A DNA stretch of 64,000 nt from Solen grandis (Eukaryota > Mollusca > Bivalvia > Adapedonta > Solenidae): the NCBI GenBank assembly GCA_021229015.1, contig CM037788.1, forward strand, positions 52,903,360 through 52,967,359. Direction: 5' to 3'. The notes below the pieces were generated by a model. The model saw nothing but the letters and a program-made list of their open reading frames with translations. It was not told the DNA's origin and did no database searches. Both the position numbers and the translations under genes were made by a program. This document shows, piece after piece, positions 1 to 13,464 of the stretch; positions within the stretch are counted from its first letter, which is position 1, and the number at the start of each line of letters is the position of its first letter.

Positions 1-207
1 AAATACGAATGCATTTTTAATGGCAAAGCACTCACATATGTACAATGAAAAGCATCTTTAGATATATCAAAATACCATCCGTTGGACTTTAATACTTAGC
101 AAATTAACATCAGTTAAATTCCTGACTACAGATATGTGCAATGAAGCACTAAGCTCTCGGATAGTTTTTTTCTGGTCCGATTCTTTCCCTTATACACATT
201 CATTATG

Positions 208-520
208 GAACGATCGCGATGGCCGTGTGTTTAGAGCGTCCTGTCCCTGAATTGGAATGTCGTGGGTTCGATCCCCGGCCGCGATATACCAAAGTCGTAT
301 TGAAAATACCGGTGTAGCTCCCTGGCTTTGCACTCAGCATATAAGGTAGTTCGAGGATTGGTTGTCCCGGTGTCAGAATAATATGACCGTGTGTGGTATC
401 ATGTCACATGTTTATGTGACACTGCATTGTGGCAGCACTATGTCTGTATCAAGAAGACAGTATCCACATGAATAAAATACAGTTGGTTGGACGTTAACCC
501 CTATAAACAAAGCAACAAGC
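208..520 (+). repeat. SINE family A, full-length copy
   Basis: tRNA-derived head (A-box-like TGGCCGTGTG, B box GGGTTCGATCCCC), body with cactcagcatataaggtagt and ggtgtcagaataatatgacc, and the end ggacgttaacccctataaac. The family recurs at least ten times in this window. Bivalve tRNA-SINEs are the likely source; the family name was not checked. Confidence 0.8.
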
Positions 521-2444
521 AAATATTCTATATGTATTTACATACGTGTCCAGATATAAAAGACAAGTTCATGAGATCCCGAGTTGAGCATTGTAAGCGG
601 TTTACTATAAATATAAAATCAGCGGAATTCTTAAAAGTACAATTCTGGAGATACTGGAGATTGTAATAAACCGAAGACTTGTTTAGAAAAATCAAAGACT
701 CGGATAGCTCGGACAAGTAAATATTATCGCTCTGTCCCTGTTTCTCCGCACCGGAACTTTGACTCGAATCTCGGATTATTGACCCTTGGAGACTATCAAG
801 TTTTCTGTACTTTTCTAAAGTCTACGAGTATTTCTCCGGGCAGCGTAGAATGTTTGCTCCACTTGCTGATCCACTTCCTGGCCAAATGTCTTCCTTTCGA
901 GGACTTAATTGGACACTTGCTTCCTCAGGCACGAGATCGAAGTGCCAATAGAATACACCCGGCTGACGTAAGATGTAATTAATCGACAGTAAATCATGTA
1001 AAACTGTTTGAAATATCTAATTTGAACGTCTACGTATACGAAAGCAATGTGTAGCCAAGAAACATTGATATTTTGTTTGTGCCGTCATTCTTGCTTCTGT
1101 CTAGACGAGCTCCGTCAACCTGTTTGACGCAATCATATAGTTTTAGGTCAGTTTCTATGGTAATCCGCTTAAGAAAATTAGCCAAGTTATGATTTTTTTC
1201 ATCTAACACCTCATACAATTTGCTAGTTAAGATTCCAAAATTTGATACCTAAAATGGATTGATTGATATCTCCTAGTATTAATGAAATAGAATCACGCAA
1301 ACCTTTATTCGTTTATAATTGGGTTTTAACTTGAAAAAGTGGTAATCCATTGCACCATTGATTATTGTCAGAGGTTGCAGAAAGGTCCAGGATATGAACA
1401 ATTTCACGAAATCACACTGGCAATCTAAAAATGCCCGCTTGTCATTACTTGACAACAACTCGTCTCAATTGTAATATCTTGGACTCTTTGTGTCACTAAA
1501 AATAAAGGTAGTTTAATCCTATACGTCATACAGACTCACTTTATGCATTGGCAAACCCTGCAGACTCAGATCAGATAGCTCCTATAGGAGCTCCTGATCA
1601 GGGTCTCCTCTGTTTGCTTATACAATAATTGAAGTTCAGATTTTTCACAGTCTGCACAACATGCACAACACAGATCAAAGCGCACAATGCGCTGAGAGAC
1701 GGCGACGGGATAATTAACATTATAAACACAGGGTTTCTGAAGTTATTGAAGCAGTCACATGACGACAAAAACTCCACCCGCTGTTGCTACAGAATTTCTG
1801 TTTGTAACATAATAATCCGGAATAAAGGTCATGAACCTTTCATTCATAAAGAGCTGCATACCTAAGTAGGTCATTCTCTTTCTCTAGTGCTAGCGAATTC
1901 TATCTGTTGTTTTGTATATGTAGAAATTGACCTGGTATTTGATTATTTAAGATACTAGAATGTTTGCCTATCTATTTCCAAGTTAAGAAATGCCCTGGGA
2001 GGAACCTAACTCGCCATCATGCAAAATATTGTGTGGACTACTTTAGGTCAATTACATACATACGGAGCACTATTTTTTTCTTTTTACTGGAGTAGATCTT
2101 CATATACGTAAGATGGGTTGCTGTTCTGGTTAAGAAATGTCACGGATGTTTTTTTCACGCTTAAAATTGATGCTTCCAATGCAAAATAATGGCAAAAGAA
2201 AACATGTTAACAAACAATAACACACTAAAAGCGGTTACGGTTATGATTTAAACGTCTGTGTAACATATTCCACTCGTATTCGTTAGTGCAGAATCGCATT
2301 GCATGGATCCGCACTAAGCGCGGAGAGGTACAGTTAAAATTGTTGTGGAAAATATGCAAATTAGCAAGGCCTGATTTCGTTCTTCAGCATAAGACGGCTA
2401 ATCGCCGTCTAAAAATCCATTGTTCCTTTTACAGTTTAGTTTAG
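521..2444. other. Non-coding stretch, nothing recognised
   Basis: Only short random ORFs. The block 840-975 is somewhat less AT-rich and could hide an exon (followed by gtaaga), but its translation matches nothing I know. Confidence 0.5.
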
Positions 2445-2684
2445 TTAACCCTTTCCCTCATATAGACTCATTTTGACGCACTCAGTAGGTACCACATAAA
2501 GCCTGATCTGCAGAAAGCCACAGTTAAACCTTACCAAATTTAATTACAAAATCCTCATTTCCAGACCACTAAGGAGCAGCGAACAGCATAAAACCTGATC
2601 AGCAGGAGTTACTCGCAGGCTGATCTGGTTTTATGCTGTTCGCATAGGTCTTTTCATGGTGTCCTCTATGAGGGAAAGGGTTAA
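2445..2684. mobile_element. piggyBac-type MITE
   Basis: TTAA target duplications (2445-2448 and 2681-2684) flank a 232-bp element with inverted ends CCCTTTCCCTCATA / TATGAGGGAAAGGG. Inside is a long hairpin (GAACAGCATAAAACC pairing with GGTTTTATGCTGTTC). TTAA plus CCC-starting ends is the piggyBac signature. No coding capacity. Confidence 0.85.
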
Positions 2685-5600
2685 CAAATATTCATCGAGT
2701 ATTTAATCTGGACATAAATATTCATGAGGTAAAGCGAAAGGTATTTGTACATTTTTCTTTAGTTTGTCAGGTTATGGAAGCGTCAATACATATTTTCAGT
2801 CAGAATCATTTAATGTTGTAAATATACACACATATACACACATATGAAATGTGTACTCTGGTTTCGGTAATACAAATGTAGCTATTCGTTCCGAAATACA
2901 TAAACATTAAATTTCAGCATGGGTAATATGAAGTGTCTTTTCTTTCATTTTGTGTGCCGTCCAAATATATAAAAAGAATCTAAAAGAAATTGTTTATTCA
3001 AATTAATAAAATATGCATATTTCTACCATTGAAATATACAACAAACATATATTGATATTTAACTCCCTGTTTGTGCTTATTCATTTGAGATATTCACATT
3101 TCCGCCATAAGGAGAGCAACCTGCACCAGAAGTGAAAGGTTCGGAATTTTACATTGCGGTAAAGAAAAATGGTTTATTTCAAATGAATATGCAGACAGAG
3201 GCAAGTCCCTGATGTATGTAAATGGTAAAATGCACATATAACAGATTTATATACAACAGCATTTATAGTATAGCTACACAATTCAAAAAGGAGGGAGAAA
3301 ATGATCGTGTAAGAAATCCTTATATATTAAGATTGAACTTACTCCAGAAGGAGGTGCATGTAAACATGGAGACGGGAACCAACAATGACCTTCTAGGAAC
3401 GGTCAGTCGGTAGAAGGCAAAGTTCATTTCAGATATTTGTTTGAACTGTATTTTGACTTTGTATCATTTTGCGCAATTTACTGAGTGTAAAATGTAATAA
3501 AATATGAAGGTCAGGTATTTACGCCTAGTCTTTGAATTCACGTGTACTCACGCCGTAACGAGTTATTTCCCTTGAAAGAAAAATTTCCTAGCACAACATG
3601 AATTAGTTTAGAAAGGAAGCCTGTAATCGCTGATCAGGAACATTTTATACACGTGATTCGTGTGCGCTGTAATGGGTTTCCTTACGGCAAACATTTCTCA
3701 TTTCCTGGACATTTGATACCGAACATCCAAGCCACAAAAGCTGCTCATTGTTGTTTTAATTGCACAGTGCAAAAGCCGCGTAAATAAGGTTGATATCGAC
3801 AGAGTATCGGTAAAAGCCACGTTGCATCACAGACTGCTTTTATTCTGGGTGACACAAAACTGCATTATACACAACCCAGGCTGTGAGACTTTAGATTAAC
3901 TACGTTATGTCCTCAACAGGAGTCTAAAACAATGTGATAATATTTATTGAAACAATTGCAATGCGAACAAGTTGAACTGCATCACTGCACACATGCCAAT
4001 ATTTCTGAGTGTAGTTCTAAGAGATTAGTGCCCAGTCTCCCGACAGGTGGCGCCGTGAAAATCATTGTCCATCTGGACCATTGGTCCTGTTTGCTTCAAT
4101 TTTAAGCTTCAGGGGACAAGGAAATAGCATTCCTCTGTTGTATTTTTTTTATTTTTTAGGTTATACACTTGTAATGATTGTTGTTGTTGTGTTGTTGTTG
4201 TTTGTTAAAACTTATAAACCAGTGCTGTTAAGCCTTTGATACTTGAATAGTTTTGTTTTATGCGGGCAGATATGCGGTCTCTCGGAATAACCACTTGATT
4301 TGGTGTCCTTTGATTTGATGTTGCGTCAATTGTGGCTGTTAAAAAAGATTATTATTATTATTATTATTATTATTATAGGTAGTTAAATTTATCATCATTT
4401 TATATTCCATAACAACAAGTAAAGTAATTGACTACAAATTGGGATATGGTATTTATTACGAAGAAAATACTGCAATTAACACCCATGATTGACTTCATGC
4501 AAATCTGGTGCAATTTACAAAATAAAAATTGACCTCTACGTGCATAACTGATACAGTGTGAACTAGCATGCTTAGTGAGAGTTGCTTGAGCCCTACATGT
4601 ATAAGCACACGTTATGCCTAATGATTTAGTTAAACATACAGTAATGAGTCTCTTATAAATATAACTCAAAGGTTCCCCCATATGTTTATGTGGTACATGA
4701 ATTAAAGGAGAAAATAAATATATATGACTATAATTGACTTGGCTATAAAACAAATGATAATTATGTAACCTATAACTACCTGTACAGTACAATAAAAATT
4801 ACGCGTTTTGTGTGCTGTAAACTAACTTATTTTACACTTCTGAGTTAGTTGTTTGTGTGTAAGTGGAATGTTTGAAAAAAAAATCTGGAAAAGTTCCCTA
4901 ATTTAATAATATTAATAAGGTTATTAGAATAAAAGTTTAATATGTTTCGAACTTAATCGGAAAGATGAAATTATACAAATTGCACTGATGCAAAATTCGC
5001 AGTCACTATGGCAACGTCGGGTGACGTTGAGTGAGATAAATGTCGCAAATCGTAAAACTCGTGACTTGTTTATTCGTCTATAAAGATCACGCTAACACGA
5101 ATTCCCAATGTCAAACTCTTCCCAAAATTCTGCACTTTTTTTTCCCTACGTAATGTAATGGGATGAAATCTGATGTCATTTCCGAGAACAACGGAAGTAG
5201 AAAACATTCGTTTTGCGAAACCGTAAATATGGCACTAGAGCAGCGCTTATGTATAATGTTTTAATGTATAAATCAGAGTTACAGAGACGCTCAGCATGAT
5301 TATAAACACTTACGCAAAAATTCAATGAAGAAACCGGTTCAATGTCTTTAAAAACTAACGATGCAGCCGACCGCCCATGATGTAATGCACATCATCAGGA
5401 AAAGTAAACATAATTAAGGAGCTGTCCGGGAAACAATTCGTAAATTAAAGCCATATTTTGACAAGTCGATCCGTAGGTGAGAGAAGAGAAAGAAAAACCA
5501 TTCGAAAAGATATAGTTTTTAGATGTGTCAGGCAGACTTTGTACATGTAGATGCCTATTCCCTTCACGCGCAAATTGTCCCGCCAAATGTTATCCGACGT

Positions 5601-8228
5601 TGCCATTATAACTGTGATTTTGTATCATTGCAATATGTATTTTTTTTTTTTTTTTTTGATTCCGTTCAAAATAAATCAAAGAATCATTTTTTTGTGTGAA
5701 AATTCCATCATAATAAGCATATTAATAAATAAGTTATTGAATATCCCGGATAATATTTGAACACCAGTCGTACGTTGTAACTATATGTGCAAAACAAATT
5801 CAATCCAATTGCGTGGGTAATTCATTGCGCATATTTTTAATCACCTTATAATTTCCATGAATACCAAAATAAAATGCTAATTCCTTTGTCTTTCTCTGGA
5901 TTCTATCATTATGTGAACATTACATGATCTCATATTAATATATGGAAACAATGCCCATTATGTTTCTCGATTCAGGACATTAACCGCTCTGTGAAAAGTA
6001 CAAAAGATCAAATAATAAAAATGTATTTGCACACAAAACTTATTACGTAACTGTGTAGTAACAGAGGTGCATCAAGAAATTCATAAACTGTGACAGAGGG
6101 GCAAGGTCACAGCGAGCATAAGGTCAAAGGACCCTTTGTAATACTCATAACCAATGCTCTGTCCAGCACAGTTGCCTCTGGGCACCTAGGAGGCACGGGC
6201 CCTGTGATTTTCTTTTTTCTTTTGAGTATACTACCTTTAACAGGTGGTTTGCCCTAGCCAATAAGGAGTTTATTCATGGAAACGTGTTATTCTTATAATT
6301 TCAATGTTGATTTGAAACTTTCTATTACATATAACACCTATACTTGAGTAATTGTTTTATTAACTTAAATAAAAACAATATCTTTTGATTACCCAAATTT
6401 TGTTATAAAACTATATTGTTCTCAATAAAAAGGCACAGATTGTAAAATGAAATACTAAAACATTGATCTCCATATATCATCATTAGAAGAACGTGACTTG
6501 TGTTATATTGACGCTATTTCTGACATTATCAGAATGTCCATTAATGTTTATGTGATATCCTCATTTCTTCAACACGCTGAATGTTCATGGAATTAACATG
6601 TCTGCAATACGGGTTCGTCTACCTGTAAAATAAACAAGAAAAGATTAAAACAAAATGTTTTCATGGACGGCTTGTAATAGGCATACTTTCCTCCTCTCTT
6701 TCACTTTTCTACAGTTTTGACCTTATAGTCTTACCTGTCTATGCACAGGACCTTCATATTAAAAAAATACCTCTTTTATATAAGGCCTGTGGAAACGCGG
6801 CGTCAGTATGGAATAGTTTTTTGTTTGTTTGTTGTCGTTTTTTTTTTTTTTTTTTTTTTGGGCCAATGGAGCCGCATAATAAAAACAGGGAGCAACCACT
6901 GTAATTATTGTAAAATAGAAACAGTAATATGTTTAAAAGAAACACTTTATGAATCAATTACTTGCATTAATTGATGAGAATAAATAACAAGATCAAAATA
7001 TGCAAATCTTCAATCGTTATTAAAAAGTAATTGGACACATATAATGTGTATCTGCTGACTTCTCCTTAAATTCGTAGGCAACGGGTTTTAAAATTTGGTT
7101 AACGTACCTTGCAAGCAGCTCGATTCATTAAAGTTCAGAATTTATTATTTTAAGGATATTCAGCCTTCAGATTTCAGATACAAACCGTCAACTTGAAAAA
7201 TCTATGTAAAAGCAATTTAATATAAGTACAGCATAATGTAGAAAGGGTAAAAACACACAAACACTATACATATGGCCGTAACGGACATGTCTAATTTTTG
7301 CTTCCAGGCCCAATCTGCGGTCCCAGTATATATAGTGCTTGAAATGGGTAAATTTAACTGAACATTACATAGCTTATGCTGTAAAGCCTTGTTAATAAAT
7401 ATTTCATTTAATACATATCATCAATACAAAAGGAATGTCATAATCCTACGTCACGCTACATTATCAAGGAAAGTAGATTGTTATTTAATACTGGGACATG
7501 TACCTTATTCCCTCACCAAATAGAAACTTATCTTTGCTGAATGTTTCGTCATAAATGCCTTTGTTCTTGCTGCTGCTGCTGATGATGATGATTTTTTTTA
7601 CATTGACATTAAAACCGCCTAAGTAGCTCACTGCTTGGACATTCCATGCATCTTGCAGACCCTAACTATTCCAATAATTATATCATATAAGAAATGAATT
7701 ACCTGTTGTAAAATGTATCTTCATTGATCTATAGATAAGTTAATTTATGTCATCTAAAATCATCATCACATAATGTGTCTACTATAATTAAAATACTTTT
7801 GTGTACTTTTTTGTTCTTTATTTCTGAATAATATGGTAATATATGGGTTTATTGTTGTTGTTGTTTTTGGACCTTTTCTGTATGGCTTTGCTTTATTTAG
7901 ATCGTGCTTCAAAAACATGCGCGGCGTCTTTGATGCTTGGCATCAAAATTTGTCTTGTATATATAGAGGCACAGTTATTATTTTATAAACTTCTCTGCAC
8001 GAGTCCCAGGTCCCACCAGGCCCGGATCCAGAAATTTTCTCCTGGGTGGGGGGGGGGGGCAAAATCTGAATGTGATGTGAGTGCTAGGGGGGTGTCTATG
8101 GGCATGCTCTTCCGGGAAAAATGTTTTTAGTATGATGGAGAACATCATTCTGAAGGGTATCTGGGGATAAAAGTGAACTTTGTTTTTAATCCGATATATT
8201 TCTTTGAATCTTGAAGGCCGTGAATCTA
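2685..8228. other. AT-rich non-coding stretch
   Basis: Microsatellite and T-runs only. The 130-aa minus ORF at 4400-4792 has no recognisable domain and random-looking composition. A G-run lies at 8049-8059. Confidence 0.55.
4345..4376 (+). repeat. (ATT)n microsatellite
   Basis: About ten uninterrupted ATT units. Other simple tracts: T-runs at 5641-5658, 6839-6859, 10438-10457 and 21170-21200, (AAT)n at 9102-9124, and a C-run at 38873-38899. Confidence 0.95.
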
Positions 8229-9013
8229 ATGCCTAGGTCCCACTGGGAAAAAATCATCGGCGATTTGAAAAAACATAAATTTTCTCCCGATAGCTCCCGA
8301 TGTTTGAGCCAAAAAGACGGAGCAGTCCCATGAGAAATGCACTGATTAGGCATCGGGATTGGTCCGTTGAACGCTCACTGATGTTTCGGCTATGGTACAA
8401 TGGCCTTGAATTATCGGGAATGGCATTCGATGTTCGGAAAAGCTCCGAGGACCATCTCTAAACCATCCTAGGTGCTTCGGGAAAGATGATGGAATTAAGA
8501 GACAAAATCAAGAGAAAACGTTTGGGGGGTTATGAGAATTCCCTCAGCAATATCCCATGGTCTTTTTTACCGCCTCAATCTAAGATTGCCCCAAAAAAAG
8601 CAACACACTTCAGAATGCAATTTTCAACTCTTGCCGAATTTTGTGCGAATATCTGGGATTCAACCAAAAGGGAATGTGTCACAGAAACGTCGCCGAACAT
8701 CGAATATCCCCGAATGTCCCCTGTTACTTCGGCGAGACATCACCGAAGCCTGGAGGAGGAAAAAATATTTCGCGGACACACCGTGAATGCTTCCCGGGAG
8801 GGAAGCTCCGTGGATGTTTCCCCGGCCTCGGGGACACGTCGGGAAAATTTCAATGCAAGCAATGATTTTTTTTTTCAGTTCGACCGATGACTCCACATGT
8901 CTCGCGACACTTCCCCCGGAACACCGGGGAAGCTGTTCCCGACACCTCCAGAAGTTCATCAAATTCTATCGGGAGTACATACCCGAGGAAAAAATGCCAA
9001 GTGGGACTTAGGC
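8229..9013. mobile_element. Inverted-repeat element, ~785 bp, CCTAGGTCCCACT ends
   Basis: The left end GCCTAGGTCCCACT is mirrored by AGTGGGACTTAGGC on the right with one mismatch. Both subterminal zones contain scattered copies of CCGATGTTCGG- and TCGGGGA-like words on both strands. Overlapping ORFs of 74-134 aa in several frames come from this GC-richer sequence and look non-coding. The superfamily and target duplication could not be fixed. Confidence 0.65.
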
Positions 9014-10654
9014 CTTGGGCGATATAATTTTATCTGCGCAAAGACATGTTGTATTTAGTGTTACCTGTATCTACAGGCCCGGATTTAAAAGAAGTAAAAA
9101 TTTAATAATAATAATAATAATAAATTAAATAATAACAGCGGGGGAAGTGAGGGGTGGGACAGACTGGGATACTTTTTTTGTTCTAAATGTTTAATCAATG
9201 ACACAACTAACAACATTCAGTAATAATAGATGTCTATATTTAATATTAAATCTTTGATATCCGTTTTATTTGCGTCTTAACTTGTGTTTTCTGTGCATTA
9301 GTATTTCATATTCATTGACTTAACAGTAGCATTGCTAAATGACTGATTACCTGGTTTTGATTGAATTAGTGTTCATGATTTACATAGTGTTCATGATTTA
9401 CATATATATTGTCTCATAATATGGCAGATAATTTTGCTTTCATTTCTTATTCATTTTTTTATGAATTTAAAATACACATGGATTATTGTATTTGTAAATA
9501 TAAAAACGTGAACATAATGATATATAGGCCTACTGTTTGTTTTATTCCTTTCAAGAAAAATATTTAGAGGAGTAAGTTAAGAAGAATTTAATTGTTTCAT
9601 AAAAATAATACTTGAAAAGTTATGAAAAATAGTGAAGCTGGTGATATTTAGAAACACAACCCATTTCCGTTTAATTCTAATTTATATGGCTAGCTATAGG
9701 TATACATCTACTCTGTGAAATATTAAGATTTTCTTTCATTATAACCAAAAAATAGCTTATCCATTTTAACTTTTTCATAAACAAAATCGGCAATTTTTCA
9801 TACCTGAAAGTTCATCAACCTGGCAGTTAATAAGCCCGAATGCAAGATTTAAAATTTTATACATGTAGAAAAAAAGTGAATTAAAAATTTAATGGAGTAG
9901 ATTTAGTCAAACTTTATTCTCTCATGAATTTTTTCGGGCTCTAATGAACATGTTTCCATGTCATTCACATTTTAATGTCCAACTTAGTTATTTTTAACGG
10001 CTAAGTTTATCTTATCTTTTTTTTTATGCTATTTCGTAAACTACATATGTCTAGAATTGTGTATAGTTTTTAACTGTTGAAAACTTTTGGTAATTGCCTA
10101 TTTTTCTTCAATTATTAGGTCGCTCTGCAGATGGCATGTAAATGTCTCTCAATCGGTGAACGTGTCATTGAATTTGCTTATTCGCACGCTTATCACACAA
10201 TCATGAATGACCGCCTTTCGGATTACCTACACATTAACAGCAGGGGGCCGTGAGACAATAGGAGTCTGGCTAGACTCCCAATTCAGTGGCATTTTTCATT
10301 TAGTTTATGCATCTTGTGGATGCATTGAAATTTGAACTTTGAATTCTTACAGCGAAAACATTACATCTAAGGTGAAGAATGCATAGGTAAAAAAAATCAC
10401 CAGAGTGGTCGATTTTTTTAAAATTAAGAATTAATCTTTTTTTTTTTTTTTTTTTTTAAAAAATAGACCTCTCCATATATTATTTATACATATAGAAGTT
10501 GATTTTTTAAGTTTTTATTTTTTATGTTTATGTTTAATTTAAAAAGAAGCAAATACAAATTAACAAAACCAAAATATTGGATGTATAAAACTAATACTTA
10601 AAACAAACTACAAAAATATAACAATAAGACATTTTAAAAAAGGTCTCAGCTGGT

Positions 10655-10727
10655 ATAAAACTCATGACCTCATGATGGGAAAAGTACTGAGCGTCGATCT
10701 TACCGATTGAGCTAATTCCGCAAGCGT
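10655..10727 (-). repeat. tRNA-like SINE head, decayed
   Basis: The minus strand reads GCGGAATTAGCTCAATCGG (acceptor and A-box-like) and ends near GGTCATGAGTTTTATACC (weak B box). The cloverleaf pairing is not maintained, so it is not called a tRNA gene. Confidence 0.45.
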
Positions 10728-11639
10728 GTGACGAATGTGCAAATAAGGCTATTTATAGGTAATTACTGTATCAAAACAGAAGCCCTAAAGAGACAATTTT
10801 ATTATATTAACTACACCAAGCGTTCTTTATATTACGGTTACATATTAACAAGATAAACATTTCACATGACTTATCCCATCCATCATGTAATGATTAAACT
10901 ACTATGTATAATTACAAGCACAATATCGGTCACTTAGAATTATTACAATCATAGCTTTGCATTCGACTGCAATACCAATTTGCACATGCGCTAACGGAAG
11001 TGAAAACCAATTTTAATTGGACATACTACGAGTAAGATATATATATACAGTACGTAATAACAGTAATGTATACACAGTACTGAATACCGTCCAGAAAAAT
11101 AAAATAATAACGTTTTTAATGGTCTTCAACGTTTTATGAATTATACCGTTCCGATAGACATATTACAACACGCCGTCGTTGTCGTCTAATAGTTCGTTTA
11201 TTTCATATAGACTACGAATAAAAGTTCTAACAACTAACATCTGTATATAAATCAATCTCGATGACCCGATAGCACGAGATGTGGCATTTGTAGTCTAGTC
11301 ATTAGCGAATAAGAAAACTGGAGTGCGATGAGAAATCCTTACATCCTCTTACTTACTACTTTTACATCAAGGTCTATTTCAGTACTGACTGTCGTCATGG
11401 TAACCCGAATGAAGGTCATTTCCCTTGATTCGGAAAGCCTCGGTGTGAGCGCGAGGTTTTCTTGTATTAAAACTTTGTTTTATAGACGTTTTTATCATCA
11501 CTGTCAAACGTATCAAATTAATCAAATAGAGAGCTTTCACGTCGTAGATATTCGATTATGGTTAAAATCCTTTCAATTCAGTCTAAACCACTTATACCAA
11601 CGTTATTTAAAGTGATACTGGTAACGTTGCTTGAAAGTA

Positions 11640-11780
11640 GTCCGTTTCTGGTTGGTCCGGTGTCAGGATAATGTGGCTCTGTGTGGAATCATGTCATTTT
11701 GCCCTCTAAGTACAGAAGTACTTGTAGACGGTTCTGGTTTCACAAGGGTTATGTGGATTAATTTCACGATACTTATTATG
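11640..11780 (+). repeat. SINE family A fragment
   Basis: Keeps ctggttggtccggtgtcagg, ataatgtggctctgtgtgg and aatcatgtca, then diverges. It lies about 600 bp before the first GABBR1 exon in the window. Confidence 0.55.
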
Positions 11781-12382
11781 ATGTTATTGATCAATTGCAG
11801 ACTTAAATACATATAATCAAACGGGAATTTATCATCCACCCTTTGTCCTGCATGATTTGTTCTTTGCGGCAGGATATAAGTCATAAATGATATGATGTCT
11901 AGCTAATATACCATTTCACTAGAGTATCGGCAATTCCAGGTATAATTCGCTGATTTAAATTAACCAATCGGTGACTGGGGAAATTCTCAAATGAATGTTT
12001 ATTTCCCATTGAATAATGTCTGGAATTATACACCAGCATAAAGATTAGGTGTTCAAGAAGTGTTCGTTGATTTACATTGGTTTACGTCTCACTTTGGAGG
12101 GAAATTGTCTAGAACTGGAGGAATACAATGAGTATTAAGAAATTCCAATGTAGAATCATGGGGGCATCTACACAACGTGAATCTGAGTGACCAGCTCGGG
12201 ACTCGAACCTACAGCTGTAAGGGGCTGTGAGGTACTACCTGCATGTTGAAGTCACTTGTATTTCTACAAAATATTGCACAGAAATGTTCCATCTCAAAAC
12301 AGAATACATTCTCTGAAGTAAATAATACGCTCGTATCTCGTTCCTATAAATAACGCGGTGTGCTTTCTTATTTACATTCCAG

Positions 12383-12553
12383 CTAGCCTACGGATCAAGC
12401 TCCCCCGCTCTGTCCAACCGGAACCGGTTCCCAACGTTTTTCCGGACTCATCCGTCAGCGACCCTACATAACCCAACCCGGGTGAAAATTTTCCAAAAGT
12501 TCAAATGGCGGCGTATAGCCACTATACAAGAAACACAGGAAGTCTTCACTTCG
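12383..12553 (+). CDS. GABBR1: GABA-B receptor subunit 1, ligand-binding domain exon
   Basis: This 171-nt exon encodes 57 residues and is phase 0 at both ends. It follows a pyrimidine-rich tract ending in CAG and precedes a GT donor (gtaatt). The peptide starts [20 protein letters not shown] and continues through [17 protein letters not shown] to [13 protein letters not shown], matching lobe 1 of the Venus-flytrap domain of the metabotropic GABA receptor. From the known GBR1 structure, a Ser in the SSSPALS segment and the His of RTHPSA contact GABA, and both segments are kept. This favours GBR1, the agonist-binding subunit, over GBR2. GBR1 pairs with GBR2 at the plasma membrane and signals through Gi/o. 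The end VFTS joins directly to TVEHLEKR of the next exon at 14846. Confidence 0.93.
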
Positions 12554-12967
12554 GTAATTCTCGGCTCTCATCGTAATGCATGTTGTGAACGCTGTTATGT
12601 ATCTCACTTACGACATATTAATTATTATAATCGAGTGTCCATTAATATATTGCTTATTAATTTCTTTCACTTAAACTATTTTGTTGTAAATAATATTTGC
12701 AAAGTTTGTCCAAAAGAAAAAGAAAAAGATGCGGATTTTAGGCATTCTATGCATATCATTTTCACTGTCAGTCAACAGCTACTATAAACCTTTTGAAAGA
12801 AATTACCCGTCACTGTGTCTCCGCTATAAGACAGCCGGGGAGATCAAATGACTTCTCATTGATCTGATGGCTCGTCTAAGTTGTCCTAGATATAAAACTG
12901 GCCAAAGAATCTTTCTGTTACAAGAAAAAAAAACATATCTGTAGCTAAAATGTTGGGCTAGTCTAAA

Positions 12968-13100
12968 TTAACCCTTACCATGCAAAATGTCTTAAATGGA
13001 CTTGTCCTGTCTACATTTTGGACTGTACCATTAGTTGTTTATGAGGGTGCTTTCTGACCGCAAAGACAGTCATAAGTGTCTACAGCATTGTAAAGGTTAA
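12968..13100. mobile_element. Second piggyBac-type MITE, shorter and diverged
   Basis: TTAA at 12968-12971 and 13097-13100 flank 125 bp with imperfect inverted ends CCCTTACCATGC and GCATTGTAAAGG. Same logic as the 2.4-kb element but weaker because the termini differ at two positions. It lies in the first GABBR1 intron of the window. Confidence 0.6.
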
Positions 13101-13464
13101 TGTATTTGCTACTCTGCACTTGCATCCTTAATCATATTACAATTCATTTTGTCATCCTTAGCTTTTAAATTTTACAAGCACGTTTTTTGCGTTTGCAGAA
13201 ATTATATGTATTGGAAGAAATATGCCTAGTTTTATTAATTTGTCGAGTCTATTGACACATTATCATTTGACTTAAGGGAGGCGTTAGTAATTTAGAAAAG
13301 AACAACATAATTGAAATCCAAATATACTTTATGTTTTCATTTGTGACATTATTTCGACTTTTAAATTTTCGCTGTATTTCTAAAAAGAAGTATTTCCTAT
13401 ACAAAATAAGCACGTCTGTACTGTAAGGAGTATTCATTCAAATATGTCGTAATCCTGTTTCTTT

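Larger units (their letters stand above)
9014..12382. other. AT-rich intron or intergenic sequence
   Basis: Holds the tRNA-like relic and a SINE A fragment listed separately. A minus-strand B-box-like GGTTCGAGTCC lies at about 12202-12216. No upstream GABBR1 exon was recognised. Confidence 0.5.

Noticed and set aside
779..982. Possible exon (67-aa ORF followed by gtaaga)
   Set aside because: No match to GABBR1 upstream exons or any known domain; left uncalled.
4400..4792. 130-aa minus ORF
   Set aside because: Random-looking composition in AT-rich sequence; no motif.
8486..9011. Several overlapping ORFs of 74-134 aa on both strands
   Set aside because: All lie within an inverted-repeat element and have no recognisable domain.
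10655..10727. Possible tRNA gene
   Set aside because: Stems do not pair and the B box is degraded; a SINE head relic is more likely.
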